This document shows, one piece after another, positions 22,026 to 34,562 of a stretch of DNA of 64,000 nt. The stretch lies in NCBI GenBank assembly GCA_015680685.1, contig MNCI01011336.1, forward strand, positions 792,847 through 856,846. The letters are read 5' to 3'. The first letter of the stretch is position 1, and each line of letters starts with the position of its first letter. The notes beneath the pieces are model-generated. The model was not told the origin of the DNA and did no database searches. It saw only the letters and a list, made by a program, of their open reading frames with translations. Made by a program: the position numbers and the translations under genes. This stretch comes from Gnetum montanum. Its lineage: Eukaryota; Streptophyta; Gnetopsida; Gnetales; Gnetaceae.

Positions 22026-22875
22026 TGATGAACCACCATTTGTGTCAATTTCAACATCAAGTACACGAAATCGAGGCTACGACATCATGTATGTAATGTC
22101 GGGGCCTAGATTAGACATTGGGGTATATTCCCCAAGTTTATAAATACTACACCTAGGCTCCCATTTTAAGTAATTTTTTTATCATTCTTAGTTAAAGTAG
22201 TGAAGCTCTTGCAATTTATTTTCCTTAGAGTTAGAATATTTTTTGAGTGCCCACAAAAGGAGTCTAAAGTATGTATATCTCTTTGTTCGAACATTGATGT
22301 ACCTAAGTGCAACAATGTGATAGGAATAAAAAAAACTCTTTTGACAATCCTTACAGCACTAAGAATAACTTAATATTTTCTTTAATGCATTATACTTTCT
22401 TATTCCTTACTTTAATGCATTTGATTAAGTAATTTATTTCTAACAATTAATGAACAATAGCATGACCATTTCAAGCATTCATATAGTACTTAGTAACCCA
22501 ACAACACTTAATGTTTGGTAGCCTAGTAGTGCTATATGTGATCAAGATGTGTCCAAGAAATTAGGGTGGTTACTTGTGTTAGGCTAGCTAGGCAATAGAC
22601 ATTAGTTTCAATCTACTCTATCCTTTATTCTTGTTGTAGGTGATTACATCCATAAAACATAAAATGATAAAAATTCATATACCTCAGTTACACTTAAACC
22701 ATACCCTTGAGCCTTACAATTGTAGTTGGGAAGACAATGAATGTTCTCAACACTGTTTCACTTCCTAGAGGAACTAGTGTATGAGATAACTATAGGTCCA
22801 CAGAATTCGACTAGATCGCATGTAATGCCTTAGTGATTTGTATGGTTGGGTGTAGGGGTACCTCACTGCTCATCA
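22026..22875 (+). repeat. LTR3, 5' LTR of element V
   Basis: Begins TGATGAACCACC and ends ACTGCTCATCA. TTATAAATACTACAC at about 22140 is the TATA box. An AATAAAAAAAAC string near 22325 may act as the polyadenylation region. Aligns over its length with LTR4. Confidence 0.9.
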
Positions 22876-22894
22876 TTGGCATCATTGTTAGGGA
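22876..22894 (+). other. Primer-binding site, tRNA-Asp type, element V
   Basis: TTGGCATCATTGTTAGGGA sits directly after the LTR. Compared with the Athila-type tRNA-Asp site TTGGCGCCGTTGCCGGGGA it differs at six positions, and every difference is C-to-T or G-to-A. The site is therefore recognisable and records cytosine deamination on both strands. Confidence 0.75.
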
Positions 22895-23034
22895 CATTTT
22901 TGTTGTTTTTGTGCTATCTAGGATCTAGTTAAAGTATTTAAATCATTGGAATGAACCTAAGAGTCATATCTTGTATTACAATTACTACATCAAATGCTCA
23001 GAGCACATTGTGATTTTTGTTTTGCTAATCAACA

Positions 23035-25400
23035 ATGTCTTCTTCTCATAGGAGCACTTCTCCACCCAAGCTTGATAATTCTTACCATCAAATTTTTAAC
23101 AATACCAAATTACATATATTCATCTTGATGAGTATGTGTTGAACTTCACCTTCATCTTACACCAAGATGAATAGATGTGGTGGCATGATATGGAGGGAAA
23201 CATTATGTTGCCACCTGATTGTGTAGCCCTTGAAATGCTCTATCAAATACTTGCATGATGTGGTATTTAAGACTGCCATGGGAAATATATCATGAAAGAT
23301 GTCAATGCTAGGGATTATTATCACACTAAAGCACAATGCCTACGAGATCAATAGTTAGAGTAGCGCTATGAACTTTTGAACAAAAAAGGACATAACAATT
23401 CTACATTCCTATTATACCAACAAGCTAGTGAGGATCTTCCACTCAATGATGCTCCTTTCTTTAACATTGATGATGAAGGTCAAAACTAGAGTTTGCACTC
23501 CATAGTTCACAATCTTGATTTTGGTAACAAGGGATCCAATGACAAAGCAAGATTTAGAGGGGCAAGTCAAGATAGGGATGCAAGCAAGAAGCAAGATTGT
23601 GGCCATGGTCATGATCATAGAAGAGGTAGTAGAAAGAACTATGATGGTGTTGGTTCTCCTTCCCCTTGCCCTTTATCATCATCATCATCTTCTGGCTCTA
23701 ACCATAATCATAGAAGCTGAGATCGTGATGGTGGTGACCAAAATGAATGAAATGACCAATGGGATTGTTGAGAAAGGCAAGATCAAGGATGTAGATGTTC
23801 AAGAGAAGCACATTGCTATAAATAAAGGGGTAGTAGAGGGAATTTTAGACACCATGATCAAGGCCTCGATGAGCCTCTATTTGCTACTTGAAGTATGCTT
23901 AACATTGTAGAGGCAATTAGAATTTGAACAAGGGATGTGAAAGATAGTTAGATCAAACAGTTAGACGTTAAAAATATTCCTCAATTTGAAGAAGGATATA
24001 ACTCTAATCCATAGAATCATCTTCAAGATTTCCAAGATGCATGTTCCTTGCAAAACATAGAGAAAAAATGGCAAAAAACTATAGTTTTTTTCCTGGACAC
24101 TTATCAAAGAAGAAGAGAACTAGTATCGGTACTTAGAACCAGAATCTATCAGACGATGGAGTACCATGCTTGAAATGTTCAATGATGAGTATCAAACGTA
24201 CTCTTGAGTGTACAACTTAAGGAAGAAAATTCAAGGGTGAAAATAAGAAGCACATGAACCCTTGGATGCTACCATTAGCTGATACTATGCCTTGATGAAC
24301 AAATTCCCTTGTCATGATTATTCTCAAGTAGCTCAACTCCACCACATTATAGATGGGCTTCATAATGAAATGAGGAAACCCTTGGTGTCTATGCCTAAGG
24401 GTGATTGTCAACCTAGCTATCTATTAGGTACAAAGATTAATAGAGTAGGTCACCAAAGAGGAGGATGAACTAAGAAAAAGAAAAAGTGTAGAGTACAACC
24501 ATGATCCTTCCATTCATAAGCGGGAGGTATAATTTTGTGATAGTGAGAATGAATAGGCATTTAATGAAGGATGCATAAAAAAGGCTTTCCAATTTAACAA
24601 TTCCAATCTAAACTTATAGCCAAGGTTGATCAATTAAGAGACTCCATAGATAGTAAACTTTAAGTTGTCCTCAAAATTGCTGAAGAGTCCCAAGACCAAG
24701 GTAGTGATCATGAGCACAAGAGGCACAAAGAAGTTGAACGTGCATATTACAAAGGTAAGGGTAAATTTGTTGTAATAGAAGAGGTTGCAGTTAGTGAATC
24801 AGATAATGAACATGGATGTGATGTCTACTAGTATGAACATCCTAAGGGATGTTGCCCTATTGTGTCACATCTTTAGGAGTCTAGAATGTATGCCTTACAT
24901 CCACGACTTACATAAAGGAAAACATCTAGGAGGTTACCTTATCCTCAAGGTAATCTTAGGTAGTTTTACTAGCAAAAATCGTATTATCCAAGAAAAGATC
25001 CATTGCAGCTATATGAATAGTGCCAACAATGGTAGAAACCACAATCATGGACACTTGCACCACCAAGGCAATAACACCCTTACTAGTAGCCTAATCCATA
25101 TGGTTACCATGTTCAGCAATCCATGTCTCTGTGTGAATCTTCTAGTCAAATTTCCTAATTATAGCCTTACTACCATCCTTCTAACTATTATCAAACTCCA
25201 TCTCTACATGAAAGAAGGGATGATACCCACTATCCTTATCCTCTTCCTATCCTTGCACACACTCCTTCAGTTGCATATCTACCACCTACTCCACCAATGT
25301 AGGATGAACTGCCCACTCAACCACAATAATGTAATGCTATGAGGGTTGTTAATTTACAATCCAAACATCAATTATAGGGGTTGAATGCCTGATCAAAAAA
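23035..25400 (+). pseudogene. Gag of Athila element V
   Basis: A start MSSSHRSTSPPK at 23035 opens the region. A basic, Ser/His/Arg/Gly-rich part follows (about 23560-23740, including a Ser run and HNHRSRDRDGGDQNE). The retrotransposon gag core is at 23970-24420 (IPQFEEGYNSNP, WSTMLEMFNDEYQTYS, LRKKIQG, HHIIDGLHNEMRKPL). From 24500 to 25400 is a low-information spacer rich in His/Asn/Pro codons, where an accidental 185-codon frame lies. Many stops and several frameshifts. Gag would form the virus-like particle. Confidence 0.65.
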
Positions 25401-25499
25401 CAAATACCTTTCTTTTGACCCTGTAGTCCACATAAGCCTTCACCTACACCTATAGTTGATAACCCTACTCCTGCCTCTTTCTCCATTTCAGATTCCTTT

Positions 25500-26300
25500 T
25501 GGCCTCCTACAAACCAAACTCTACCAAGGATCCATACCGTAATGTTTACTCACATCATGTCTGATTGGATCTATGCAGGAAACCTTCCTAGGAAATTAGT
25601 TGATCTTGGAAGCTCTCTAATTTATTTATAGATTGGTGGGAACAAATTAGGTAAAGCTCTTCTAGATTCATGTTTTTGTGTTAATTTAATTTCTCATGAG
25701 ATGTACACTACCTAGAACCTGCCTCCTCTTATGAAGAGTAACATCAGATTAGAATTCATAAACTAGTGCATCACTATTCTATTGGGACTAGTAGAAGAAA
25801 TTGTGACCACTATCTGTAAGTGGTCTTATCCTATTAACTTCCTAGTAATCAATGTGGAGAACTGTAAAGGGGACTTCCCAATCATCATGAAAAGAGCATG
25901 ACTAAGCACCATAGATGCAAGAATGGATATTAGATATTTTTCCCTAGAAATCTCTAAAGAAAAAGCATTTGAAAAGATTGATAAGAAGAAAGTTCCATGC
26001 ATTATGTCTAGTGATAGCAAGTGTAATTGTGTATAGAAACTTTGGGCCATCAAGTAAGTATCCATCTTTGCATGCAAATAGTGTATGCCAGAAGTAGAAA
26101 TTCAAAGGCGTTTGTACAAAATAGCTACAAAACATGAGGGAACCCAATGGCTAATCACTGATTTAGAAAGTAGCACACTATGCATTCAAACAACTAAGAG
26201 CCTGACATGTGAATATGTCACAAGCATGGATGAACTTGATCAAGTTCATCACTAACTCTCTGATGATACAAATGATGATACCTATTGGGAAGAGTTAGAA
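25500..26300 (+). pseudogene. Aspartic protease of Athila element V
   Basis: RKLVDLGSSLIYL shows the conserved V-D-L-G-S-S start. After it come a second copy-like segment KALLDSCFCVNLISHEMY, WSYPINFLVINVENCKGD and PIIMKRAWLSTIDARMD. The ILGRPWL block is degraded. Stops at 25630, 25712 and elsewhere. Homologous to 13435-13900. Confidence 0.6.
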
Positions 26301-26499
26301 ATTTCTAAGAACTTCAAGAAATATCCCTTTGAACTGAAAATGCTACCAACTAGAATAGAATATGTATTTTTGAAAAATAAGAAGCCTATTCTCATCAATG
26401 CAAGACTTGCTCTAGAATAGAAAGAGATGCTGTTGAAGGTAGTTGAAAGATGGCTAGCAGCTTTTGCTTTTTCATATCCTAAACTCATAGGGATTGATC

Positions 26500-27440
26500 T
26501 TAGGATATGCTAGCTTTGCATTTACATCAACCTAGTCATGAAGCCAAAATGATAACCACAAAGATGGTTGAACCCCAAATTGAAGAAAATCGTCAAGAAG
26601 GAAATTGAACTCCTCAAGGTAGGGTTCATCTATCCCATCATGGATAGCAAGTGGGTTAGCCCACTTGTAATTGTGCCAAAGAAAGATGGAAAATGGTTGG
26701 CTTTCATGGATTTCAGGTTGTTGAATATGGTAATATTCAAGGATCACTTTCTTTTGCCATTTGTTGACAAGGTGCTCAACACAATATCAAGGCATTGCTA
26801 CTACAACTTCCTAGATAGTTATAATGACTATAACAAAATTCAAATTGTACTAGAGGGCCAATAAAAGACAATGTTCACAAGTCCTTGGGGGTGTGTTGCA
26901 TATCGTAAGATTTCATTTGGTCTATGCAATGCCCCTACTACATTTTAATGGCTAGTCCTAAGCATCTTTCAACAACAGATAGGTAGTGGTGTAGAATTCT
27001 TCATGGATGAATTTTCCACCTATGGAGCTACATTTGAGCAAGCCTTGGACTGCCTTGAGCAAGTGTTGAAATAGTGTGTCAAAACTAACTTACAGATTAA
27101 TTGGTAAAAAGTCACCTCATGGTCCCGGAGGGCATTGTATTAGGGCACAAGATATTACAAGTAGAAATTGAGGTGGATCCTAAAAAAATAAGGGTCATCC
27201 AAGGAATAACCCTCCAACTGGAAATAGTTAAAGATGTTTAGTCATTCCTTGGATACACTAGCTACTATTGGTGATTCATATACAATTTCTCTAAGATTGC
27301 AAAACTATTGGTTGAACTAACAAAGAAAGATGCTTCTTTTGTCTAGACCTTGGAATGTGAAAAGTGTTTCAGCAACTAAAAGAAAGGAATGTGGAAACTC
27401 TAATTCTAAAAGTATCTGATTGGTCTAGACCATTTCACAT
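26500..27440 (+). pseudogene. Reverse transcriptase of Athila element V
   Basis: An open block 26568-26864 contains NPKLKKIVKKEIELLKVGFI, SKWVSPLVIVPKKDGKW and RKDHF-like LPFVDKVLN. Downstream are FGLCNAPTTF (about 26917) and SGVEFFMDEFSTYGATF (about 26989-27040), the catalytic F-M-D-D box with the second Asp now Glu. The thumb (TNLQINW, then IVLGH-like and SFLGYTSYYW) is split over frames. Inactive. Confidence 0.8.
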
Positions 27441-27830
27441 CATGATGAATGCATTGAATTATGCTTTGGTAGCTATGCTAACATAGTTAGATAATAAGAA
27501 ACATCCATACTACATCCACTATGCTAGCTGAAGCATTGTGAGTGCACAATTGAACTATAGTACTATAGAAAAAGAACTGATGGTGGTGGTGTTTTCTCTA
27601 AAGAAGTTCAAGAATTATGTGCTTGGATACAAGGTGTTTGCACACACACACCATAGTGCCATCTTCTTCTTAATGAAAAATCCAATGGTGAGCCCTCGTG
27701 TCATACAGTGGTTGGTGATCTTACAAGAATTTGATCTTACAATGGTAGATCAAAAGGGCACTGAGAATGTGGTCACTGATCACTTGTCTTGATTACGATG
27801 GGATGACAAACATGATGAAAGCTCATTATT
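27441..27830 (+). pseudogene. RNase H of Athila element V
   Basis: SAQLNYSTIEKELMVVVFSLKKFKNY (27538-27615) is the conserved NY-x3-EKE-L region, with catalytic Glu retained. It continues through YVLGYKVFAHTHHSAI, where the T-D-H Asp is His, to ENVVTDHLS. The first Asp strand near 27440 (MMNALNYALV) has Asp replaced by Asn. Confidence 0.75.
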
Positions 27831-29135
27831 TGATACGTTTCCAAATGAACTTCTCTTTGTTGGGGCAATAACTGAACAAATGCCCAATGAGGTAAAATGG
27901 TATGATAACATTCTCACCTATCTTCTCATATAAGAGATTCCACAAGGGTTGGACCACTAAAGAAAATAATAGTTTCTTCACCAGGTAACACACTTCATGG
28001 AGATCAACGAACACCTCTATAAGGTGTGTGCCAATGGCCTAGTTCATTGGTGTGTCCTTGATGTTGATTAACTATGTGTTCTCTAAGATGCTCATGAAGG
28101 TCCTTGTGGAGGATACTATGCTGGGAGATGCATCACCATTAAAATCCTGATGGCAAGGTACTATTGGCCAATACTCTTCATGGATGCTCACCATTTCATT
28201 TTCTCTTGTAAATGATGCTAATAGGATCGTGAAATGATTTCTCAAATGGAGGGACATTGAACCATTAGAACCATTTGACATTTGGGGCATTGATTTCATG
28301 GGTCCCATCACACCCATGTTAAATGAAAACATGTACATCATAGTTGTTGATGAATATTGTATGAAATGGGAAAAAGTAGTAGCCATCATTAACTATACAT
28401 ATTCTATTACTACTCAGTTTGTATAAAAAAAACATTGTACACAAGGTTGGTATGCCACATGCATTAATTTCTAACAATGGAACTTATTTTATAGGCACTA
28501 CTTTTTAGAAGCTTATGCAACACTTGAGGGTTGAACACAAATTCACAACACCTTACCATCCCCAACTAAGGTTACTAATAAGGAAATCACAAAGATACTA
28601 ATAAGAATTGTTAGCAAGTATAGAAAGAACTAGAGCACAAAACTAAATGATGCCTTTTGGGCCTATTTCTCAACTTGGAAACTTCCTATAGGCTACTCTC
28701 CCTATGAGCTTGTGTACAAGAAACTATCAATACTTCCTATTCAATCTAAACTCTATACACTCTCAAAGCCTTGTGACTTTGATCTTGACTTAAGTCTAGC
28801 CCAAAAGGAAAGACTAATGAATCTTAACCTACTAGATGAAAATTGATTAGTAGCCTTATCATCTAATGAGTTGTACAAGGGTTATAACAAAAAATTTCAT
28901 GACCTAAAAAGTAGAAACGTTAAATTTCAACTGAGAGACAATATTCTCTACTAGAACCCCACACATGTACATCAACAAAATAAGATTCAAAGGTGGTGGG
29001 AGTGACCTTATATCATTTATGAAACTTTTTCTTCAAGGGCCATGATTATCTATAAACTTGAGAGTCCAAACATGAAATAGCTGTCTATTAGCAACTGTTT
29101 GGGACATGACCGTAAACAAGTTTCCTAGAACAGGA
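27831..29135 (+). pseudogene. Integrase of Athila element V
   Basis: The zinc-binding N-terminus reads AHEGPCGGYYAGRCITIKILMARYYWP (about 28088-28168), followed by a C-x2-C remnant. The catalytic core begins with a GIDFMGPI-like block (about 28278-28310), in which Asp is in a shifted frame. The NGTYF block is near 28475 and the P..N G... block near 28560. The C-terminal SRGAMIIYKLESPNMK.LSISN lies at about 29030-29110. Numerous stops. The insertion at 29140 follows almost at once. Confidence 0.7.
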
Positions 29136-29139
29136 TTTA

Positions 29140-31663
29140 GGTGCTTGCTGGTCTCTGGAAACACCAAGGCCTAGATACCTCCAAATAGACTTAGTAGTTA
29201 ATGTGAGTATGTGTGTGTGCTATTTCAGTATGCGGTTGTGAAATATGAAATGATTGCATTGTGTGTAAACTACAAATGACTTAGCTTAAAGAGATTCAGC
29301 CAACCTTGCCAAGTACTGTGAGTTGTTGAAAGTTCCTATTTTGTTCAATTGCCTAGTCTACATAGTCCTTATAATACCTAATTGTAACAAATAAAGTTTT
29401 GCAAAAACATTTAAGCACAACTCTGCGAATCTACTTCTAGTTCTCCCCAGAGAAAGAGATAATTCCACAAGAAAACTAGAAATAGAGCAAGATTCAATGG
29501 AAATAGATAGAAAAGAAAGAAGATTTGTGTAGACCTGAAATATTTAAACAAGGTAAAATGACATGAGTAAACACTTCACAATAAAGCTATCCCAAATTCA
29601 ATAACTACGAATTGTTCAAACTTCCAAGGCTCAAATAAGCAATTTCTTCAAGACAATCCTACTATGCTACCAAAAAATTGCTGTGTAAACTACCACATAC
29701 GAGACTCCATTTAGGATAGATAATGGATGTCAACAATTGCATTCAATAGAACCTTCAAAATAATTGACAATTTCTGATTGAAATACCATGGAGATTCACT
29801 TTAAAGATAAAATGAAGCTATTCTAGTTCCATCAAAATACCAAAGATTTTCTGAACCCTCTTGACTATTGAATCGTTCAACGGCATGACTATAAGCAGAG
29901 GCTCTCTTACAACGATCTCAATAGCGATTGTTATACATTGCACAATAACCAAATTTACTACTAAAATTATCTTAAGGCTTTCAAACACAATTTTAACAGA
30001 AATTTCTATCGGGCAACAAGAACAATAAGAGCAATCTAAAAATCCCAAAATTACTTGCCAAGGATGATACTATCTAAACCACTAGCTAAACAATTTAAAT
30101 AAAATAAAAATAAAACATAACTCACAGGATTATGAAAAAGAGGCTAAAATATTTTCTTTAGCAAGCCATCAAACAATCGTTCACAATTTCTTCTTTACAA
30201 TGCTCTTCTCCCAAGACTCAAAGTGGGTCTCCAAGTGAGAGCCCAAGTACTAGCTATTAGCCTTCCCAAAGTGTGATGTATCAAGTGTCTTCTCCCAAGT
30301 ATCATATCTTCTATTCTCACCCATGAAGCCTTTTTATAAGGTTCATAAGGTAGTTACATTCCAAAATATCCTAGCTAACTTCTCTCCCAAGTAACTTGCC
30401 CAACAAGTTAGGAAGTATTAACTTAGGAAGTTAGGAAGTTAGGAGAAATATTACAAATATTGCTTTTGTGGATAATGAAAATAAACCCAATAGCTCTATA
30501 TAATTGTTTAAAATTATAGCTCCAATAGCTTTTCATTTTTATTTGTTTAAAATTTTTAAGAATACTATTGAAGCCCTTAGTAATTTTATGAACAAGGTAT
30601 AATATCTACCTTGGTGTAGATGTTGATGGTAGCTAGTCTATTTAAATTTATATAAATAATTTATCTACAATTGCACCCATATTAAAGTGGCTGAAAATAA
30701 AAATTTAAATCCCAAACATTAGGTCTGAATGTGAAGGTGCTAGACCTGGAACTACCAGCAAATATTTTCAAAATATCCCGTCCTGCCAAAAATTGTTATC
30801 AACCGCCACCGCGGGAGAAGGCTCTACTACTGCATCCAACATGGTTGCTGTGTGGTGTTCAGTTTCTAGAGGAGAAGGATTTTTCTTGAAAAATAATGTG
30901 CTGAACATATGGTTCTGAACATAGGGTTTTCAGTTGCCCGGGATTTTTTTTGCCCCAAATTTGCTTAGGGCTTCCTGTGTTTTTTTTTTTCTGAATTCTC
31001 ACCGCCATTGTTATTGATTGCGGAACCAGGGGTGAACATATTGTGGATCTACATCTAGTGAAACCGTAGGAACCTTCATCATGCCATTATAACCGCCACA
31101 ACCTCCAGAACTGTCGCAGCCTGCACAACTAGAACTGCTACAGCCTGCAAAACTGGAAATGAAATCGGGGTTTCAACAAAATGTGACTCCTTTCTCTGTA
31201 TATTATGTGTGGAAGAGGGTTTCAATTTTTTTTTAAAATATCCCTACATTTATGGCAAAGATGTTTCATGCCCCAGGGACTTGGTTATGCCCATCTTGAT
31301 GGCAGTTTTCGTGGTGCCCGTCTATGCTAGGATGAATGTCGCGTGGTGGGCAGTTCTGAACTTTTACTGCAGCATGATTTTCCAAGAACGCCGTGATTTT
31401 CCTTTGTCTTTGCCTACAACTACACCTCCATTGATATTATCTTTACCTGTATGGTGTTTGCTCCCATGCCATTACAACGTTCAGCAGGTATACGGTGTCA
31501 GGAATCGTTGGTCCAACTGTAGTCTCCTTTTCCTCCACTCTCATTGCTGTACAATCTTCAGGACGATGGAGGCGCTACTGATTTTTGTTTTATTTTCTGA
31601 TTTTTTTGCAAGGATTTTCAAATGTTATCTTAGGGCCAAAAAATACAACTGATCTTAACAACA
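29140..31663 (-). repeat. LTR-like insertion A inside element V
   Basis: On the minus strand it aligns with 61231-64000 (+). It is very close for 29150-30480 against 63985-62480 and much looser for the U3 end. It has a TATA box (minus, 30330-30342, TTATAAAAAGG), a trailing AG-rich leader and repeated CTAACTT/AAGTTAGG blocks upstream of the TATA (30360-30450). After the putative LTR end comes TTGGTGTTTCCAGAGAC (minus, ~29170-29200), a possible primer site. No coding partner lies next to it, so it is probably a truncated element or near-solo LTR. Family unknown. Confidence 0.6.
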
Positions 31664-32088
31664 GGGATTTTCAACTTGGGACCTTTCCAAAAAGTTTTAG
31701 AGCACGTTCTTCACCAATGCCTTTCATGTAAATAATATAATTGCTTGTTTGCTATAGTACTATCTTCCAATCTCCAATAAGGAATAATTTGGCACTTTCA
31801 TTTTATATCAAGAAGGCTTCAACATCAAATTATTTACTAGTGTATTACTTCTCCAAAAACACCCATTAACCCACAACACTAAAGCTTTAAATTTACCTCT
31901 AAATTTACAACCATAGATTCTTCCAATTTTTAATAAAATATTCCAACTATTCCATGGAATGGGCAAATGTGCCAACACTATCCAACATTCAACAAATTAA
32001 AACTTTCCATGAACATAAGCTAGCTAACACAACAAAAACCTCATTAGATGGATAATTATGCTCCATATTTTAGATCTTCTCCTTTCAA
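31664..32088 (+). other. Spacer between insertion A and tail of element V
   Basis: AT-rich. Nothing recognisable beyond a purine-poor run leading to the tail start ACTTAGTCGTGGAAGAGA at 32088. Confidence 0.3.
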
Positions 32089-33150
32089 CTTAGTCGTGGA
32101 AGAGATGGCCATCCATGCTAACCATTCAAGTGGCTCCTCAAATTTTCAACTTTTTTTTTTTACACATTTTTTCTTTTACAAATTTTTGTCTTACATGTTC
32201 TTCATTTTAGATCTTTTTTTTTATGTTATTAATCTTTTCTAATTTTTTGTTTTACACCATCATTAGTACATTTGATATTTCTTTAATAATTTATACTTTC
32301 TCCTATATTTTCTTTTATTTGGTTTGATTTTCTAACCTTTTGTTAATAAGTTCCAAGTACATTGGTAATGTGTTACTTGATGGTGGTATGTACTATTTTT
32401 GTTATTTNAAAGCACACCCCTTGGAAAAAATAAATGCATGTGTCTTTGCATGGTGTGGTTCCCATTTCAAAAAAAGAATGGGAATTAAGAGCACACCCCT
32501 TAGATAGAACAAACGAGCTACAAGCACTAGTTATGAGACTTGTCTCCTTTAACTAAGGCCCTCCCTCACTTCCTACTTCTTCTCTAATTTGGAATGGTGG
32601 TTGTTTTGTGAGAGCACTCTTATGTCTCAGGGGATGGATTGGTCTTAGAATGTCAATGCAAAGTCATTGAAAGTGGTTAGTTTTTGTCTAGAATAAGGAT
32701 GGATCCTATTAAGTCATTTATCAACAAAAGCCACAAGGGACTTCATGTGACCATAATTAGGAACTTCATTCCACTTTGTCTCTCTCTCTTATCCATCTAT
32801 GATTTCAATGTTCCACCTCACTACTGGTTTCATATTTTGGTTTGATGTCCTAGTTTGATATGTTAGAATTCTTAGTTAGTTACTTCCAAGTTTTTGTACA
32901 TAACCTTCTATAACCATTAATCATCCATGGAGCCCATGGACTCTTTCGTTTGAAGTTATGCAAGGGCATAAAAGGCCTATGCCTGCTTTGGGGAGGATCC
33001 ACTTGCATATCTTTTGGTTGGGTTAATTAAGTTCTTTATGCTTAGATATTTTTACATTTAAATTCTTTCTCTTTATCCCATCAATGACATCCAATTGTAC
33101 ACATCTTTATAAAAATTTTCAATGAATTCTTCTTTCCATTGTTGTGAATT
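32089..33150 (+). repeat. 'Tail' module of element V
   Basis: Begins TTAGTCGTGGAAGAGATGGCCATCC, then a T-rich tract (32145-32340). After that come AAAGCACACCCCTT (twice), CTAAGGCCCTCC, GGGCATAAAAGGCC (about 32957-32970, TATA-like) and GGATCCACTTGCATA. All of these recur in the minus-strand tail 37734-36340 and in part at 14391-15900. One undetermined base at 32408. The module lies between IN and the 3' LTR. Confidence 0.6.
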
Positions 33151-33721
33151 CTTATATCCTCTTCAAATATTTCCTTATATGAAACTCTTTCAAATTTAAT
33201 GGACCACTTATTTATTTTATCCTATTTATTAGCCTTTTCACTAACACTATCAAAGAAACCAATCTACCACAATACAAATTATCCAAGTGTAACCAGTAAC
33301 AAGATAAGGTAATTAACAATTAGGTGTACACATTGCATAGTAATTCATGATTTTGTTGTGATTGTAATGGGAAGCATGGACTGGAAGTGAGACTATCTTC
33401 ACTAATAATGATGTAATAGTACCACATAATGAGGACCATTTGTAATTAAAGGATCTCTTCTCTATCTTCCATTCTCCTATTGGCAAGAGGTGTTGGATAT
33501 CAATATTCTTCAAGGTATTCACTCCTCTTCTCATGAACACCCAATGTTGTAAAAATTGTAATTCCATACACTTGGGCACTCAAAGTTTGTATGTCCATTT
33601 CATTTGAGTTAGTTTGTCATGTTAGTAAATAATCCCATACTTACCCAATATGTTATATTGTAAAGAACTTGTTCCTCCTCTTCTTCACTCAAGCATGAGT
33701 TTTTATTTAGTTATGGAGGTA
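33151..33721 (+). other. Region replacing ORF3 in element V, with polypurine tract
   Basis: About 570 bp with no ORF3 similarity except the last ~50 bp, which match the ORF3 trailer and PPT (AAGCATGAGTTT..., TTATGGAGGTA at 33711-33721). In elements I, III and IV this interval is filled by the leader plus ORF3, so V has probably lost the gene. Confidence 0.45.
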
Positions 33722-34557
33722 TGATGAATCACCATTTGTGTTAGCTGCAACATCGGGTATGCAATGTTGGGGCCTAGATCTAACATCAAATATCTGACAT
33801 AAAGGTATATTCCCCAAGTCTATAAATACCACACATGGACTTCCATTTTAAGTAATTTTTTTTGTCATTCTTAGTCAAAGTAGCAAAGCTTTTATAGTTT
33901 ATTTTCCTCAAAGTTAGAATATTTTCTAAGTGCTTGTAGAAGGAGTCTAAAGTGTGTATGGTTCTTTCTTCAAATACTAATGCACTTGAGTGTAGCAATG
34001 TGATGGAAATAAAACAAACTCTTCAACAATCCTTGTAGTACTGATAATAGCTTAATATTTTCTTTAATGCATTTTACTTTCTTATTATTTACTTTAATGC
34101 ATTTGATTAAACAATTTATTTCCAAAAATTAATGAACACGAGCATGACCACTTCAAGCATTCATATAATACTTGGTAACCTGATAATTCTTAACGTTTAG
34201 TAGCCCACAAGTTCTATATGTGTTCAAGATGTGTCCAAGAAAGTGAGATGATTACTTGTGTTAGGGTAGCTAGGTAATAGACATTAGTTTCAATCTACTC
34301 TACCCTTTATTCTTGTTGTAGGAAATTACAACCATAAAACATAAAATGATAAAAATTTATATACCTCAATTACACTTAAACCATACCCTTGAGCATCACA
34401 AGTGTAGTTGGGAAGACAATGAACATTCTCAACGTTGTTTCACTTCCTAGAAGAACTAGTGTATGAGATAACTATAGGTCCATGAAATTCAACCAAATCA
34501 CATGTAACACCTTAGTGATTTGCATGGTTGGGCATAAGGGTACCTCATTGCTCATCA
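33722..34557 (+). repeat. LTR4, 3' LTR of element V
   Basis: Starts TGATGAATCACC, TATA CTATAAATACCACAC at about 33820, ends ATTGCTCATCA. Pairs with LTR3; the U3 segment before the TATA is much more diverged than the rest. Confidence 0.9.
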
Positions 34558-34562
34558 CTTGG
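34558..34562. other. Target site duplication CTTGG, right
   Basis: Five bases identical to 22021-22025 directly after the LTR4 end. Confidence 0.85.

Larger units (their letters stand above)
22026..34557 (+). mobile_element. Athila-type Ty3/gypsy retrotransposon V, both LTRs present
   Basis: 12,532 bp with LTRs of 850 and 836 bp, a tRNA-Asp type primer site, gag, PR, RT, RNase H, IN (in that order), a tail and a PPT, flanked by CTTGG duplications. The RT has an FMDD-type box (here FMDE), TNL.INW text and an S.YGATF context typical of Athila. The LTRs are clearly diverged (U3 strongly, the rest roughly one change in 7-10 bases by eye), so the insertion is old. It lacks ORF3 and carries a secondary insertion at 29140-31663. 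Confidence 0.9.

Noticed and set aside
24785-25342. 185-codon open frame (+)
   Set aside because: It falls in the gag-PR spacer of element V, consists of low-complexity His/Leu/Ile codons, and does not continue the gag or PR frames.
31209-31652. 147-codon open frame (+) inside insertion A
   Set aside because: It lies in the U3 of an LTR-like unit on the opposite strand to its TATA, shows no domain, and the matching part of unit B does not keep the frame.
32957-32970. TATA box of a host promoter at GGGCATAAAAGGCC
   Set aside because: It is a conserved box of the tail module and recurs in altered form in the other tails (15590, 36600), with no downstream gene.
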